Source of the DNA: Coriaria nepalensis
Lineage: Eukaryota; Streptophyta; Magnoliopsida; Cucurbitales; Coriariaceae
Assembly: GCA_027186245.1 (NCBI GenBank)
Contig: CP114489.1
Location: forward strand, 8,191,501-8,255,500
DNA length: 64,000 bases
Direction: 5' to 3'
The notes below the pieces were generated by a model, which saw only the letters and a program-made list of their open reading frames with translations, was not told where the DNA came from and searched no databases. Positions 39,480 through 53,639 of the stretch are shown one piece after another. The number at the start of each line of letters is the position of its first letter. Within the stretch, counting starts at the first letter, position 1. Made by a program: the position numbers and the translations under genes.

Positions 39480-41617
39480 TGCAGCCTCGTTCACATTCCA
39501 TTGAGAAGTCTAATTATGAGCAGCCCTCGAAAAATTTCATGTCATTCCCATATTATTGTTGAGGTAATTATACTATTTATATGTTTCATAATGAAAAATA
39601 GTGCGATCTGAATGGTACTAGGGTTATCACAATAAATCTTAGAGCTACTAGCGAGAAAGACACCCATACCTCATAATAACCAAAGAAGCCACAAGAGTTT
39701 ATAAGTAGTGTCTGCCAACGCACGATACATAGCCTATGTACTAGAACGGATGACAATTCTTACTTCTCCAAAAGAGAAGGGATATACCAAGCAAGAAATA
39801 ATATTTAGTAGTGGATCGGCGATTAGTAGGATCACTAGTCCAATAAGCATCGGAATATACTTGAAAGTCGAATTATGAGTTAGAAGAGGAAAAGAAAATT
39901 CCATGAAATAAAGTCCTTTTTACATATCAAAGAATCTGAAAAACAACGGCATCATGAGCAGAGCGAGAAGAATTCATAATTGACATGACCCCCCTTAGTA
40001 GGTATAGGGGCAAGTCCCCTCATATAAGAATGAATAAGATCAAATGGTGTAGAAGATAAAGAGTAGCTATTATTGAAAGATAAAGCTTTTTATTTTCTCA
40101 ATTGACATGAAACATAATCAAAAAACTCAATTTTAACTTTTCCTAAGTGACCACTATAAGCTAAAGATTGAATACGGGACAAAGAAGTATAACTCCGATG
40201 AGAATGCCAAAGACTTGAAGAAGTGAAGGTAGAAAGAACTAGATGGCATTGAGGATGAATTGGGAATATAAAAAAAATGAAAGTTAAGAAAGTTAACCAA
40301 CTTTACAACCTGTCCTAACCAGTTGTCCTATTGTCTAATACTGCACATCAAACCCTTTGTTAGAAAAGGTTAGAACAATATCATTCTTGGCAAGTTGACC
40401 AACAAAAAAAAGATTAAGAGATAACTATGGAACAAGGTATGTATCAAGAACTAGAAGAGTAAATGTGGATACTGGACCTATATGAATAACAAACATATTG
40501 GAACCATTAGTAGTGTATATGATAGGCACATCGTTAATAGCTTTCTTTTTAGCTAAGATAGAGGAATCAAAGGTCGTATGATTATAGTAGGCTGAGTCAA
40601 TAAACCAAGAAGAAGATTTACCTGAGGAGATTGTTAAGGCATAGAAGTATGGGATAGAACCTGTTTGAGAATTACCTTAAGATAAGCTACAGTAAGAGAT
40701 GACAGAGCTGATGTAGAATATGAGGCATGGGCTGATGATTTGGTAACTGCCGCAATAAGCTTAGTTGTGTGAGTATGCATTTTAGCCTTATGAGTATCCC
40801 TAGCATCCTTTTCCTTTTTCTTGGTGCAATTAGAAATTTGATGACCCTCTTATTTATAATAATGACATTAGCCAATAAAACAATGAGGTTTGAAGGCGGT
40901 ATCAGCAAAAGCTAAAGGAGCCGAACTAGGTGGCATATTGACCATAACCATTTTAGAAGGTTGAAGTCGACCACTCTTCCTACATGTCTCCTTCGAAATG
41001 AGCTTAGTAAGAGCATTATTCAATGTAAAGTGGTGGGAAACGATGAAGTAAAGAAGATCTAGTAGGTTTAGAAATCATTTCAGATATACATCATAAAGTG
41101 AATAAACATACAATGACTCGATACTTTTAAAATAATTCTATAAACTCAAGATCTGTAAAAGCTAGATCAACTTGAGATAGTTGATCATAGAGACAAGTCA
41201 CTTGTGAGTGAAAATCTGTAATATATTGGCTAGGCAGTTGATATAACTTATACAACTTAGACTCCAATTAAAACTAAAGAGCCATATCACTAGAACAATT
41301 GAATTGCTTTGCTAAAAAATCTCAAACAAGTTTAGTATTCCGAAATTTTGGCAAAAGAGTTTGAATAGACATAACAAATGTGTTAATATACCAAGATAAG
41401 GTTTTACATTGCGTGGCTTCCTATACTTCAACACGGTCAACAAATTCTTCATCATTTTCCTTTTCATTTTTCATGGGCTTTATTTTGCTTCTAGTAATAA
41501 AATTCCAAAATCTTCGACCAATAAAAAAATCGACATTTGGTGCGCCCAAATAATGTAATTAGTGTCATCTAAAATAATATCAATAAAACAAATAATATTA
41601 TCATAAGCGGAAGCCAT
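39480..41617 (-). mobile_element. Copia retrotransposon with large internal deletion
   Basis: Gag begins at 41617 on the minus strand (MASAYDNIICFIDII, DDTNYIIWAHQM). A zinc knuckle lies near 40850, a protease-like SSSWFIDSAYYNH near 40600, then TYLVPXLSLNLFFVGQL near 40430 (X a stop) and the pre-integrase region LWHSHRSYTSLSRIQSLAYS near 40210-40150, ending PFDLIHSYMRGLAPIPTKGG at about 39990. The next residues (MNSSRSAHDAVVFQIL, then VKRTLFHG and RALADTT) belong to the end of pol. The integrase core and whole reverse transcriptase are therefore missing. Neither LTR nor primer site was recognised. Confidence 0.88.
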
Positions 41618-42738
41618 TAGAGAGTAAATACTGACCAAATCAAAGCAAACGGATAGAACAAGATTAAAAATTTTTCGGATATGGCAACAAAAAACTAGCC
41701 AAAGTTCTTTCCATCAAGTGAATGTAACTCGGGGTGAGGGTTCAGATGCAGTTGACTTCAAGTGGCGCCTAGGATAACCGGTGACATAGTTCTTTCCACC
41801 AAAATAGATCTAAGAGGCCACAAAATCAATTTGAGGTATGTATATACCAAAAATCGATGGACAAGGGCCCAAATTTTGATGAAAGAACGATGAGGATAGA
41901 GACCCCAATTTCAAGATGGAATAGAAGGGGAGAATTGATTAAAGGTATTGATGACCATAAATCGATAGTTTTGATACATGTTGAAACAAAATAATATATA
42001 TATATATAGTAGAAATATAAAATCTAAGTAAGAAAGGGACAAGAAAGCTGAAAGCGAGTATTTTCGAAAAATGAAATTAAGAAATATTGGAAAAGGAAAA
42101 GAAAATATATAATTTATTTCATAGTCGTCGCTTTGGAGGTCCGGTCAGACCAATATTCCTCTCTCTCTCGTAGGGTAAGCTGTTGACCGACACGTGCTAG
42201 CGCTGTTCGGTTTGTTCCTTTCTCTTTTGCATTTCTTTCATCATCTCTGAATTCAAAAGCCAATCACTTAAAGCAAAACCTCTCAAATTTGCCCATCAAT
42301 ATGAATACGTAGATGATTTCCAAGCCATTAATATTGTCCAAAATGTATTTAATTTTAGTTCATTTGCCCATCAATAAGGGAAGCTTTTCTCTCTCTCTGT
42401 GTTAAAAAACTGACGGTGGTGGTAGGAAGAATCCAGAAAGTGGAAGCTCTGCTACTATCGTTTTGGGAATTAGGATAGAGCCAACAAATTTTTAGAGGGC
42501 GAGTTTTTTTTTTTTTTTCCTTCTTTTTATCCTGTTTAATCACTTAACTGGGGTTTGTTCTGAATGTTGGTTTCTTGTCAAGTTGCTAGAACCTAGTCTC
42601 ATATTTTCCTATTTTCATTTTTATTTTTATTTTTATCTTGTTCTTCTAGCAGGACCTCACAGCTTTTCTGTACCTGGTTAGGCTTCAAAGTTTGATCCAA
42701 TTTGCTTTTCTGTTTTTAACAGAAAACAGGTAGCATAA
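41618..42738. other. Intergenic upstream of the CAR gene
   Basis: A TA run lies at about 41995-42008, and pyrimidine-rich tracts at 42150-42240 and 42500-42530, the latter probably in the 5' UTR or a leader intron (CAG at 42728-42730 is a possible acceptor just before the start codon). No other coding signal. Confidence 0.4.
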
Positions 42739-43582
42739 ATGGGAGAGAATTTGGGTGTGTTAAAAGTAGTTGTTGTGCAAGGGAAAAGACTTGTAATTCG
42801 GGATTTTAAGAGCAGCGATCCTTATGTCGTCGTCAAGCTGGGCAATCAGGTAGTTTCAGTCTTCCTTTTCTCCTTTCCTTTCTCCAATCTTATGAGATCT
42901 TTTAATTGTATTACAAATATATATTGCTATTTTCTTTACATTATTACTTTTTAGACTTCGACTATATTATTGTTGAAACAGTTTGTCATGGTTTCATGGG
43001 ACTTGAATAGCCATAAAATGTCCTTATTTATTTGTTATAGATACTATTTGCTGAAAATATGGGTTGTAATCTATCTGTTCCAGACAGCAAAAACCAAGGT
43101 CATCAACAGTTGCCTCGATCCGGTTTGGAATGAAGAACTTAGTTTCTCCCTTACAGAATCTGTCAGTGTTTTGAAATTGGTAAGTCCAAATTTATAACTA
43201 TATCTCTTTAGTGTTAGTCACAAGCTACATCTATCTTTATTTGAGAGAAATGATGCCATGCTTTACTGGTTAAGCGGTATCATTTGCTTCTTAATCATAG
43301 GAAGTATTTGACAAGGACCGTTTCAAGGCAGATGACAAGATGGGATATGCTCACCTCAACCTCCAACCAATAGCCTCTGCTGCTCGATTAAAGCAGATCC
43401 TTCAAGTTTCATCAGGCGAGACGTTAAGGAAGGTTGTCCCGGACAGCGATAACTGTCTTGTCCGGGAAAGCTCCATACGCTGTATAGACGGCGAGGTAGT
43501 GCAAAACGTCTGGCTTAGGCTCTGTGAAGTTGAGTCTGGAGAAATTGAACTTAATATTAAATATTTCGGTACTCGGAATTAG
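42739..43582 (+). CDS. C2-domain ABA-related (CAR) protein
   Basis: Three exons, 42739-42849, 43084-43179 and 43301-43582, in phase, giving 162 aa that are almost entirely one C2 domain. Calcium-ligand loops are present: the first in VIRDFKSSDPYVVVKLG, the second at LEVFDKDRFKADDKMG. The plant CAR signature insert (residues about 95-130: ETLRKVVPDSDNCLVRESSI) is there, followed by NVWLRLCEVESGEIEL. CAR proteins bind phospholipid in a calcium-dependent way and bring PYR/PYL abscisic acid receptors to the plasma membrane; the same family fold also occurs at the end of some ArfGAPs, but no GAP domain is present here. A candidate AATAAA polyadenylation signal lies at 43793-43798. Confidence 0.94.
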
Positions 43583-43952
43583 CTTCCTCAGGGTAAAATG
43601 GAGTTGTTCTGATATAACTTGTTTGATTTAAGCTTGATACCAGTATCAGCTAGAAAGATGACATGAAAAGATTTGTATTGTATTTTTATATGTAGGTAGG
43701 TGTGCTTGAACTTAGTCGTGGGTGATTTGGTTTTGTTTAAAGATGTGGTATGGAATCTGTGTACTTGAGCTTCTCTTCTCTGAACCTGTGAGAATAAAAA
43801 CCTTCCTTTTGATATATAGATATATATATTTTTACCCTTTGATTTGATTATGAGCAATGTGCCAATGAATGGCTTTTTTAGTCTACTTGTTTCCGTTTAG
43901 TATTCATCTAAAACGTTTGATTGTTTTCTCAATTGGGTTTTTGTTAATAGGT

Positions 43953-44281
43953 TGATTGGCCTGTTCGAGTAGGCTTTTAACTCTAGAAGAATAAGAACGG
44001 AGATTGAAGAAGATGAACTAGAGAGAGATTTAGAGAGAGAATTTGCTGAGAGAGAACTAATTTTGATTATTCATTTCTTACTTGTGCAAGCTGAGCACAC
44101 TTACATTTAACACGAGAATTCTAACAGAAAATGGTTCTTAACGTTCAATTACATCATCACTGCTTCTGTTAACTTCTAACCTAAACGACAACTCCTTTTT
44201 GAACCGACACGTAGTCCACTAATTAAGGTGGGCTACTCATTCTCTTGGGTCTTCTATTCACATAAGCCCATACATGTATCA
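43953..44281 (-). repeat. 3' LTR of a deleted Gypsy element
   Basis: A 329-base repeat with TG...CA ends (TGATTGGCCTGTTCGAGTAG ... TACATGTATCA), clearly similar over its whole length to 45130-45458. On the minus strand it is preceded by purine-rich AAGGTGGGTAA, a possible polypurine tract. Confidence 0.85.
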
Positions 44282-45129
44282 TTACCCACCTTATGAGAAA
44301 ACACCGTGTCCTCAAGAGAAACATAGGATGATAATCAACTTGGAAAGAGGCCGAAATCTTCCCATGACGTTTCTGCAAGAGGTAAACTAGATCCCTGCAC
44401 CTAAATGTAATTGATGTCTTTCCCTCTTATTCCATATAACAACAAAAAATTCCAAATGAGCAGCAACAAGGCACTGTAAACTGAATGAACATTCTCGAAT
44501 TTAATTACTGAATTCAAATGGAAAAAAATCCTTGTACCGTTTCTGAAGCTCCCACTTGTGAGGAAGATCAAGCGATTGAATTCGGTCCGGTCGCCGAATA
44601 TGATAGGTCCATCACGTTTCTTTTCATCGACATAAAAGCCATTGGCATAGATCTGGCGATGATCGTTTCATTCCCCGAAAACTGATCGTCGCCTTCCATG
44701 AGTATGGAATTTAAGTTCGGATTCACGTTTTCAGATTCACTATCGGGACTCAGGCCTCCACCACCGTTGATTGTTGCACAGAACTGCACTAGCTTATGTT
44801 TATTCCAGATCCAGTCTGAACCCAAGTAATCCGATCACGTCCAGCAACTGCGGTCGAAGCAACTGCAATCGGAACTCGTGAACTTGAAATTGTATATACC
44901 GTCGCTGAATGTTTGAGGCAGTGGAAAATCAATATAACTATCTAACAAAGCTGAATTAAGACACAGAAGTTTCACGGTTCTTGAAAGCGAAATCATCGTG
45001 TTTCTCTGAGATTCCATTTGTCTGATCTGGATATCGCGCAAGTAATCAAGTTTTTTTGATGATTTCTTCCATGCGATCTGGCTTTATGTCGTTATCCATG
45101 GTTGAGTTCGTCGACGAGAGCAAAGAGGT
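44282..45129 (-). mobile_element. Internal remnant of the deleted Gypsy element
   Basis: On the minus strand a short frame MDNDIKPDRMEEIIKK starts at about 45100, close to the LTR, followed by two short frames (45041-44835 and 44825-44568). Near the other end VSLEDTVFSHKVG (about 44320-44285) resembles the last residues of Gypsy pol (LEDKV type). The whole reverse transcriptase and integrase are gone. The middle frames are not recognised and may be gag remnants. Confidence 0.55.
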
Positions 45130-45458
45130 TGATTGGCATGTTCGAGTAGGCTTAACTCCGAATAAGAATAGAGAGATTGAAGAAGAAGAACTAGAGAAAG
45201 AATTAGAGAGAGAATTTGTAGAGAGAGAACTAATTCTGGTTATTCATTTTTTACTTGTACGAGTTGAGCGCATTTGCACTTAACAAGAGAATTCTAACAG
45301 AAAATGGTTACTAACGTTCAATTACATCATTACTGCTTCCGTTAACTTCTAACCTAAACGGATAACTCATTTTTAAACCGACACGTAGTAAACTAATTCA
45401 GCTGGACTACTTCTCATTCTCTTGGTCTTCTAATTCACAGAAGCCCGTAAACGTATCA
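45130..45458 (-). repeat. 5' LTR of the deleted Gypsy element
   Basis: The second 329-base copy (TGATTGGCATGTTCGAGTAG ... AACGTATCA). Same length as its partner but with many substitutions and small indels, so the insertion is not recent. No matching target-site duplication was found beside the two outer ends. Confidence 0.85.
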
Positions 45459-47703
45459 GTTTTCAAACGTTATCTGTGAATATTATGAACTATGTTATGT
45501 TAAGTAGTGGAAGTTTTTTAATCCCTTGAGCATGGAGTTTTGTTTAAAGGATTTTGTTTAGCTCATTCAAGACATTTCTTCATTCAATTAGGGTCAACTT
45601 AGAATGGATAGAAGAAGGATGAGGAAGATTTTGTTTGAATTTAGGAAATTAAGCTTAGGGTCAACGTGTAGAAAGAGATACGGTCAAAGTCTCCCCAAGA
45701 TTTTTTTTGTAAGAACTTAGTCATGTCTTGTTGTTTTAGATGATATGATTTAATGGGCTATTTTTTTTTTTGGGTCAAAAATTGAAATAAAAGATGGGTA
45801 AATTAGTGATGAATCCATTGAAATTATAGGAATCAGAAGTGTATCTCTTCAAATTTATTTAAAGTTAAAATCATGGTTAAATATGATCATCAACTAAATT
45901 TTATAAGTTAAAAAAGACATGATATTGATGTCCAGATAGAATTTTCATTACATTACATGACATGCTAAATGAGTTTTAGTTGTTTTTTTTTTAATTACTA
46001 TTATTTTAATTTTCTCGGATAATGTAATTCAAAAATTCTAAGAATTTTAATGAAATAAATAAGCTTAGATTAAGTGATTATGTGTTCGATTCATGATTTT
46101 TTTTTTTTAACGTAACTCTAAAGATCATCTAAAAAGTATCACTAATACAATACTCTTGACAAATTATAATTGTAGTATTATAATTATGCATTAGTTGTAT
46201 TTTTTACATTCTCTTAGAACTATATTTTAAAATAAAAAAATTAATAAATCAAATACTTAATTACTTGACATACTCATTTTATTTTATTAAAAAACCTCAT
46301 GATTTTTTTAATTAGGTGACAAGAGAAAATTAAAATAAAAGTAAAAAAAAAAAAAACTATTACTTTTTATCATATCTTGTAATAAAAACTAATTAATTAA
46401 TTAGACTAAAGTTATAAATTAGGGCAAAAAAAGTTATTCACTTATAATTTAGGGTAAATATGATTTAATTTACTTATAATCTAAAACTTAAGAGATCTAT
46501 CTACAATTACGTGTAAATTTGAAATAATCAACTTATAATTTATAGATAATCTGAAAAAATCTACTTATAATTATTAAAATATCAAGAAATCTATTTATAA
46601 TATTTTTCCTTAAAAAGATATTAGTACATGATTCATACAAATACGATAATCAGAGTCATTCACAATATGGAATCCCCTCTATATCTTTAGAAAGGAGTGA
46701 AGAGATTCTCATAGGGAAAGAAGATAAAAAAAAAAGGACATTCTCCATTATGCTTGACCACTAAATTAGCTAGATAATCAGCAACTCGTTGGGGATTTTA
46801 GTAGATTAATTCAAATTATTTCATTTAATTACTTTAGGGGTTTTAAAGATTTAATTAGATGATAATGACACAAATAGTAGTAGAGTGGTTCATCTCACAT
46901 GATAAAAACGATCAAAGAAGTTACATCTACATTGAACTCTAATAAATCATTAAATCTCAATGTTCACTCGAATCAAAGTTTATATCTAATTACAAACAAG
47001 AACCTCAAAGATCAAGCTCTCGGTTCAAAAATGAAGATCCAGCAACCTAATAATATCAACCAATAATTAAGAAGATAATCCTTACAGAAGAAACACAACT
47101 TCAAGAGCATGATATCATTTGAAATAGAAAAACCCTAGATCTCATACAAGACACAAGAACAAAGAGCAAGAAATCACAGAAAATAGCACAAACCCTATCT
47201 CGTAAAAGATGAGAAGGGTTGAAGGAGAAAGAGGCACATATATATATATATATATATGAGGTAATGGAAGATTCAGATTATAAGGGCAAAACCAACACAC
47301 CAGATTAGCATCTCATTCTTACCAGATTTGGTAAAATGGGCCCTATCTCAATTTGGACTTCACCATTTTATTTGGGCGACGCCAAATAAACTAAATCCCT
47401 CTTTATGTGTGTGAATCATCAATTAACAGTATCATTCTCATCTCAATAGAGAATTTGGATTTTTGATATGATAATTGCGTCCACACCGTAATGAGCTAAA
47501 TCATTTTTTAATCAGCTTAATCACTGATAGGGCATCCAACGAACAATCAATAGTACGGTATGCTTTATCCCAAACAATAATTAAATCAAATCTAAGGCCC
47601 TTGGCCGAAAAAAAGAAAAGGAAAAAAAAAAAGCCCTTTAACTCTGTTATCTAGTTCGTTAGTACCTTCAAGATTGTAAGAATAACAGACACAAGAACAA
47701 TCT
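45459..47703. other. Intergenic, AT-rich, with a degenerate minisatellite and a TA run
   Basis: No coding sequence was recognised. Besides the tandem array at 46409-46607 there is a TA run at 47239-47258 inside a stretch (46860-47400) that looks like an LTR or leader of an unrecognised element (AAACCCTATCTCGTAAAAGA, GAGAAGGGTTGAAGG), but no partner copy is in the window. Confidence 0.4.
46409..46607. repeat. Degenerate tandem repeat, unit about 30-35 bp
   Basis: Six or seven diverged units each carrying a core like CTACTTATAATTTA followed by AAAT-type sequence (units start near 46409, 46438, 46469, 46500, 46530, 46560 and 46590). Confidence 0.55.
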
Positions 47704-48216
47704 AGAGATATATCTGCATAGCGTTCAAACATTATGTTATTTGAAGTTTTTTAAAAGAAGTTACGCATCTTTTATTATAAGGTGTGCAAATATTTATTAC
47801 TATTCTAGTGAATTTACTATTTTTTCTTAATTATTTGATCTTTTCAATGGGTCTTTTTTCTCTCTCTCTAAGAGTTATTATTATACTTGACTAAGTTTTT
47901 TAAGTTTCCAAGAATAGAAGTCTTAATTACTTACTCGTCCGGGGATGTCCTAAGTATTTTATATAAACCCCTTTGTGAAGAATGAAAGAGGCAGATTTGA
48001 GAGTTCAATCAAGTTTCTTTTGAGAAATTCTTTTTCTAAACTCTTATTTTTTGGTGGATTTTGGTGGTGGCTAGTTAGTTGTTGTTCTATATCTTTAGTG
48101 ACTTTTCATTGGGCGGTGTCTTTGTATCCTTTGGGATTCATTTGAATGGTAAGCATAACCTATAATCAAGTGTGTTCATGTGTTATTTGCCATTTCTATT
48201 ACTGGTCCTGGTATTG
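47704..48216 (+). repeat. 5' LTR (5'-truncated) of a Gypsy element
   Basis: Aligns by eye with about 49525-50031: shared AGTTTCCAAGAAT, GAGAGTTCAATCAAGTTTCT and ATAATCAAGTGTGTTC blocks in the same order. The first roughly 115 bases of the right copy are missing here. Confidence 0.82.
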
Positions 48217-49409
48217 TTGATGTGAAAATTGTCATTTGATATGTAGCATGGATTGATCAAAAGATATATTTAAATCATTAAAACAGACCAAATTCGCAAA
48301 GAGGCAAACTCATCAAGGACCGGCTGCATGATGAACCATGTAGCCAAGAGGATTGATAGCACAACAAACCATGCAGCCAAGAGGACTTGCATCACTGCAA
48401 CTCTTTCAACCAAGGGTGCATGTGGCCGGCCAGGAAAAGGGCGCGTAAGCGCTTGTCACCCTGAATTCTCGATTGGAAAAAAAATACAACAATAAGGTCT
48501 TTTGTGATGTTGTTCTTACGGATGCTTGTCACTTACTCCTTGGTAAGCCATGGAAAGATTTGAGAAATATTTTATTTTTTAGCCGTTGCCTTTAGAGTCC
48601 TTTGAAACCTATCAAAGAGAGGATAATTGTTTACTCTCAACGTCTGAAGTTCAAAGCGCATTATAAATTTCATAAAATAGTTGCCTTCTTGTAGTACTCG
48701 AGGAGAATTAGAGATATAGTAATACCTCTTTAATCATGCAACCTCTTCTTGAAAAAATCAATAATATTGTTCCAGAGGAGATTTTTTTTGGTCTTCCTCC
48801 CATTAGAAACATACAATATTGCATTGACTTTGTTCAAGGTGTTGTGATTCCTAATAAGGCAAACATATCAGTTAAGCCCTAAAGAAAATGAAGAGTTGCA
48901 GAGACAAGTAGAATAATTATTGGTTAAATGTTTAGTGCAAGAAAGTAAGAGCCTATGTGCTATACTTGCTCTTCTTGTGCCCAAGAAAGTTAGAATGTGG
49001 CAGATGTACATCGTTACTAGAACAGTGAGTAAGATCACTAACAAGTATCGCTTCTTGATTCCTTGGCTTGATGATCTTCTTGACCAACTTCACGACACCA
49101 CTATTTTTCTAAGATAAATCTAAGAAGCGACTACCATTAAATACGGATGAGACTGGGAGATGAATGGAAGACCACTTTCAAGAGAGATGGTTTATATGAA
49201 TAGAGATGGTTATGCCTTTTGGACTCTCCAATACTCCTAGTACTTTTATGTGGATGATGAATCATGTTTATAGACCTTTCATTAGTCATTTTGTAGTCTA
49301 CTTTGACTATATAATGATCTACAACAAAAATAAGAAGTAGCACATAGGACATCTTCATCAAGTATTTGGGAATTTAAGAAGAGATATGTCTTCTGCAGTT
49401 AGGGGAGCT
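48217..49409 (+). mobile_element. Gypsy internal region, decayed
   Basis: The plus strand encodes DVVLTDACHLLLGKPWKD (about 48500-48560, protease/RT spacer region) and then the start of reverse transcriptase: LVPKKVRMWQMYIVTRTVSK, ITNKYRFLIPWLDDLLDQLH (48975-49100), IRMRLGDEWKTTFKR (about 49140-49180). The palm motif is not recognisable; RNase H and integrase are deleted. A polypurine AGGGGAGCT (49401-49409) borders the right LTR. Near 48320-48390 the phrase CATG(T/C)AGCCAAGAGGA occurs twice. Confidence 0.85.
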
Positions 49410-50031
49410 TGATATAGGGTATCTCATTAATTTGGAAAACTTTGAAAATTGTCATAAAACAGAATTTAGATAAATTTTGGAATGATCTAAAGATGCGTCG
49501 CATACAAGCCATACATCATTGGAAAGGTGTATCTGTCTAGTCTTAAACGCATCAAATCTTGTTTCATTTAGAGTTTTCTAAAAGAAGTTATGCCTCTTTT
49601 ACTACAATGTGTGCAGGCTGACTATATATTACGAGTCTATGGAATTTACTACTTTTTCTTAATTATTTTGTCTTCCCACTATGTCCTTTTCCTTTCTTTA
49701 AGAGTCATTATTGTATTTGACCAAGTTTTTCAAGTTTCCAAGAATGTATAAAATACTTGAGGGATGTCTCAAGTATTCTATATAAATCTTTTTGTGGAGA
49801 ATGAGAGAAGTAAATTTGAGAGTTCAATCAAGTTTCTTTTGAAAAGTTTTTCTCTTGAACTTTTATCCTGCAATGGATTCCAATGGTGATGAGTTGTTGC
49901 TCTATATCTCTAGTGAGTTTTCCTTGAGTTGTATCTCTATATCCCTTAGGAGTCATTTGAGTGGTGAACATAATCTATAATCAAGTGTGTTCTTATGTTA
50001 CTTTGCGTTTCTTTTACCGGTCTTGGTATCA
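49410..50031 (+). repeat. 3' LTR of the Gypsy element
   Basis: Begins TGATATAGGGTATCTC right after the polypurine tract and ends CTTGGTATCA, about 622 bases. Substantial divergence from the left copy points to an old insertion. Confidence 0.82.
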
Positions 50032-51632
50032 ATAACTGACTAACCAATTTCCCCCTTCATCTTTGATAAGACAACCACAACTCGCTAACTCCAGATTTCT
50101 TTTACTTGTCCATATGAGTTCAATTTGGGACAACCCATAGATGATAAAAAGAAACTTTAAATTATGTCCCCTTTCTTGAATGAAGTTCTATTTCCCTCCC
50201 TCTTCTCCAACCAAACCCAAATTTGTCTGTTTGTTTGTTTCTTTTTCCTAAATTTTTGTTTTCTTATACTCTTAACCAAGAGATCAAATTTATTTATTTT
50301 CTTTCTTTTCATTTCCCACATCCACTATCATCACTACCGCCATCTACAACCCACTTATCACCATGTCTCCCACACCCACACCATCCATTGTACCTGTAAA
50401 CTCAAGCATCTTCGCTGACACCATCCAATCGTACCTCTAAAGTCAAGCATCTTCACTGACACCAAAATATTTCTTAAAAATATTACACACAATTTATCAT
50501 TTTCTTAAAAATATTAATCTCAAATTAAATATTTATTTTTATATTTATAATTCACTTCGTTATTTTAAATAAAATTTATATCTTTACATATTTTTATTAT
50601 TACTTCCACCGACCCTTTTTATCACGAAAAATAATTTAAAATTTTAATTTTGATCTATTAAAATTATTAATATTTTTATTATTATTATCATTATTTATAT
50701 ATGTATATATATATTTTTTTTCAATTACATTTTTGTTTACTTTTCTCACATCTCCATCGTAATATATAATCTCAAACATCCTCATCCACCATTGATGCCG
50801 CCACCCTTCACCGCTAGAATGAAAGATTTCATTTTCCCAACCTTCACCACTTTTACCTTTTTCACTACGGGTTTAGGGTGGCGACAATGAAAGTTAGGGG
50901 AGAGGTTATCTTGAGAGATAAAAAATAATTAAAATATAATTAAAAAAATATATAAAAAATTGATAGCTTATTAAATTTTTAACCGATCAAATTTAAAATT
51001 ATAAATTATTTATGATAATAGTAATCGGTGGCGAAGGAATGATGGGAGGAAGTGGTAATAAAATAATATAGAGATAGTAAAATTAATTTAAAATAATAAA
51101 TTAAATTAAAAATTATGAAAATAAAAAATAAAAAGAAAGATAAATAAAACTTGATATAGTTCATATTTTTTATAAAAAAAATTAGATGTAAATCCTATTT
51201 TAAAAAATTTATAAATATAAATTATACTTTTATTTTTATTTTTATCTTAACATTAAATTATATTTCGCACATCATTACTTTTGTTTCTTTGTGTAAGGGT
51301 CGTCGGCTCAATCCGGTTTTAGTAGACGTGTCACGTGTGTTTAAAAATAATGGATTTCGGAAGTTTTGATGATTCATGATGACCTTTCGGCTTTGGGCCT
51401 TGTGCTCAAAATAAAATCCAGAATTCCAAGGGGCAAGAGCTGCATTGTCGGAACCCGGAACCCGGAATCCGGAAGAAACGATGGAGCCCCCGACATTGTG
51501 AACAATCCTATTCTTAAACCCAAAAATTCCTCTCACAAAGCTCCTTAGATTATACCAGTCCTCTTCACCCTTTTACCATCTTCATTCACCGAGACCTTTC
51601 CTCTTTAAGGAACGATTGGAACTGAATGTGGG
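50032..51632. other. Intergenic, AT-rich
   Basis: Mostly AT-rich, stop-filled DNA. GACACCA(T)CCA and CAAGCATCTTC phrases repeat at 50400-50460. The last 150 bases are the ALKBH2 promoter and leader. No RNA gene or coding signal was seen. Confidence 0.4.
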
Positions 51633-52847
<1,215 letters not shown>

Positions 52848-53639
52848 TTTTGGATTACTGGTGTGGTCAACGATGCATTTTCTTAAAATCACTAATATGG
52901 TTCAATTCGGTTTAGTAAAGTCTGATAGAAAGTTTTATTGAAGTTCGAATTGACCGAATCCAAGAGGTTGGTTGATATAATCAGATGTTGTAACCAGGAT
53001 GAGGACTTGTAGAAACAGAGTATTCCAGAAATGAAAATGAAAATCATTTGATGGATTGTCGAACTAACTATCTACTGTAATCTATATGGCATATGAGCTA
53101 CCCTCACAGTACACAATATGACCAATATCACACAATGTCTTTCTTTCATTTGGTCAATAATCCAAATTCCTTCTTAGAGATATGAGTTAACTGTTAAATC
53201 CTTTTAGATGAATCATATGAGTTGTATATAATTTTATGTAACTTAGACAATACATTTATGGAAATACTTTTTCTACCATATTATCTTGGAAGGATTTATT
53301 ATTACATAACAAATATAAGTCACAAGATTTTCTCTCCTTAATACGAGGTCGATAGATCCTCTATTAATCACTCATAATCTTCATACATAATACTTTACAT
53401 CCAAAGGTTCATCCTTCAAAATCATTGGCTGGGATATTTTATAGTACTTGTTAACACTTGTCAAGATTGGAATGAATGGTGGGGAGATGATATCAGCAAA
53501 AAATAACTACTTTTTGACACATGGAACCTAGATCCCACCAGGCATGCCAATTTATCAACACCCTTAGCAAAGAAATGCTTGTTTCGAGAAGAGCAAGGTA
53601 GATAAATACTACTTAATGAAAGATCGAAACAAGGTAAAA
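52848..53639. other. Intergenic downstream of ALKBH2
   Basis: 3' UTR and AT-rich spacer; no feature recognised. Confidence 0.4.
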
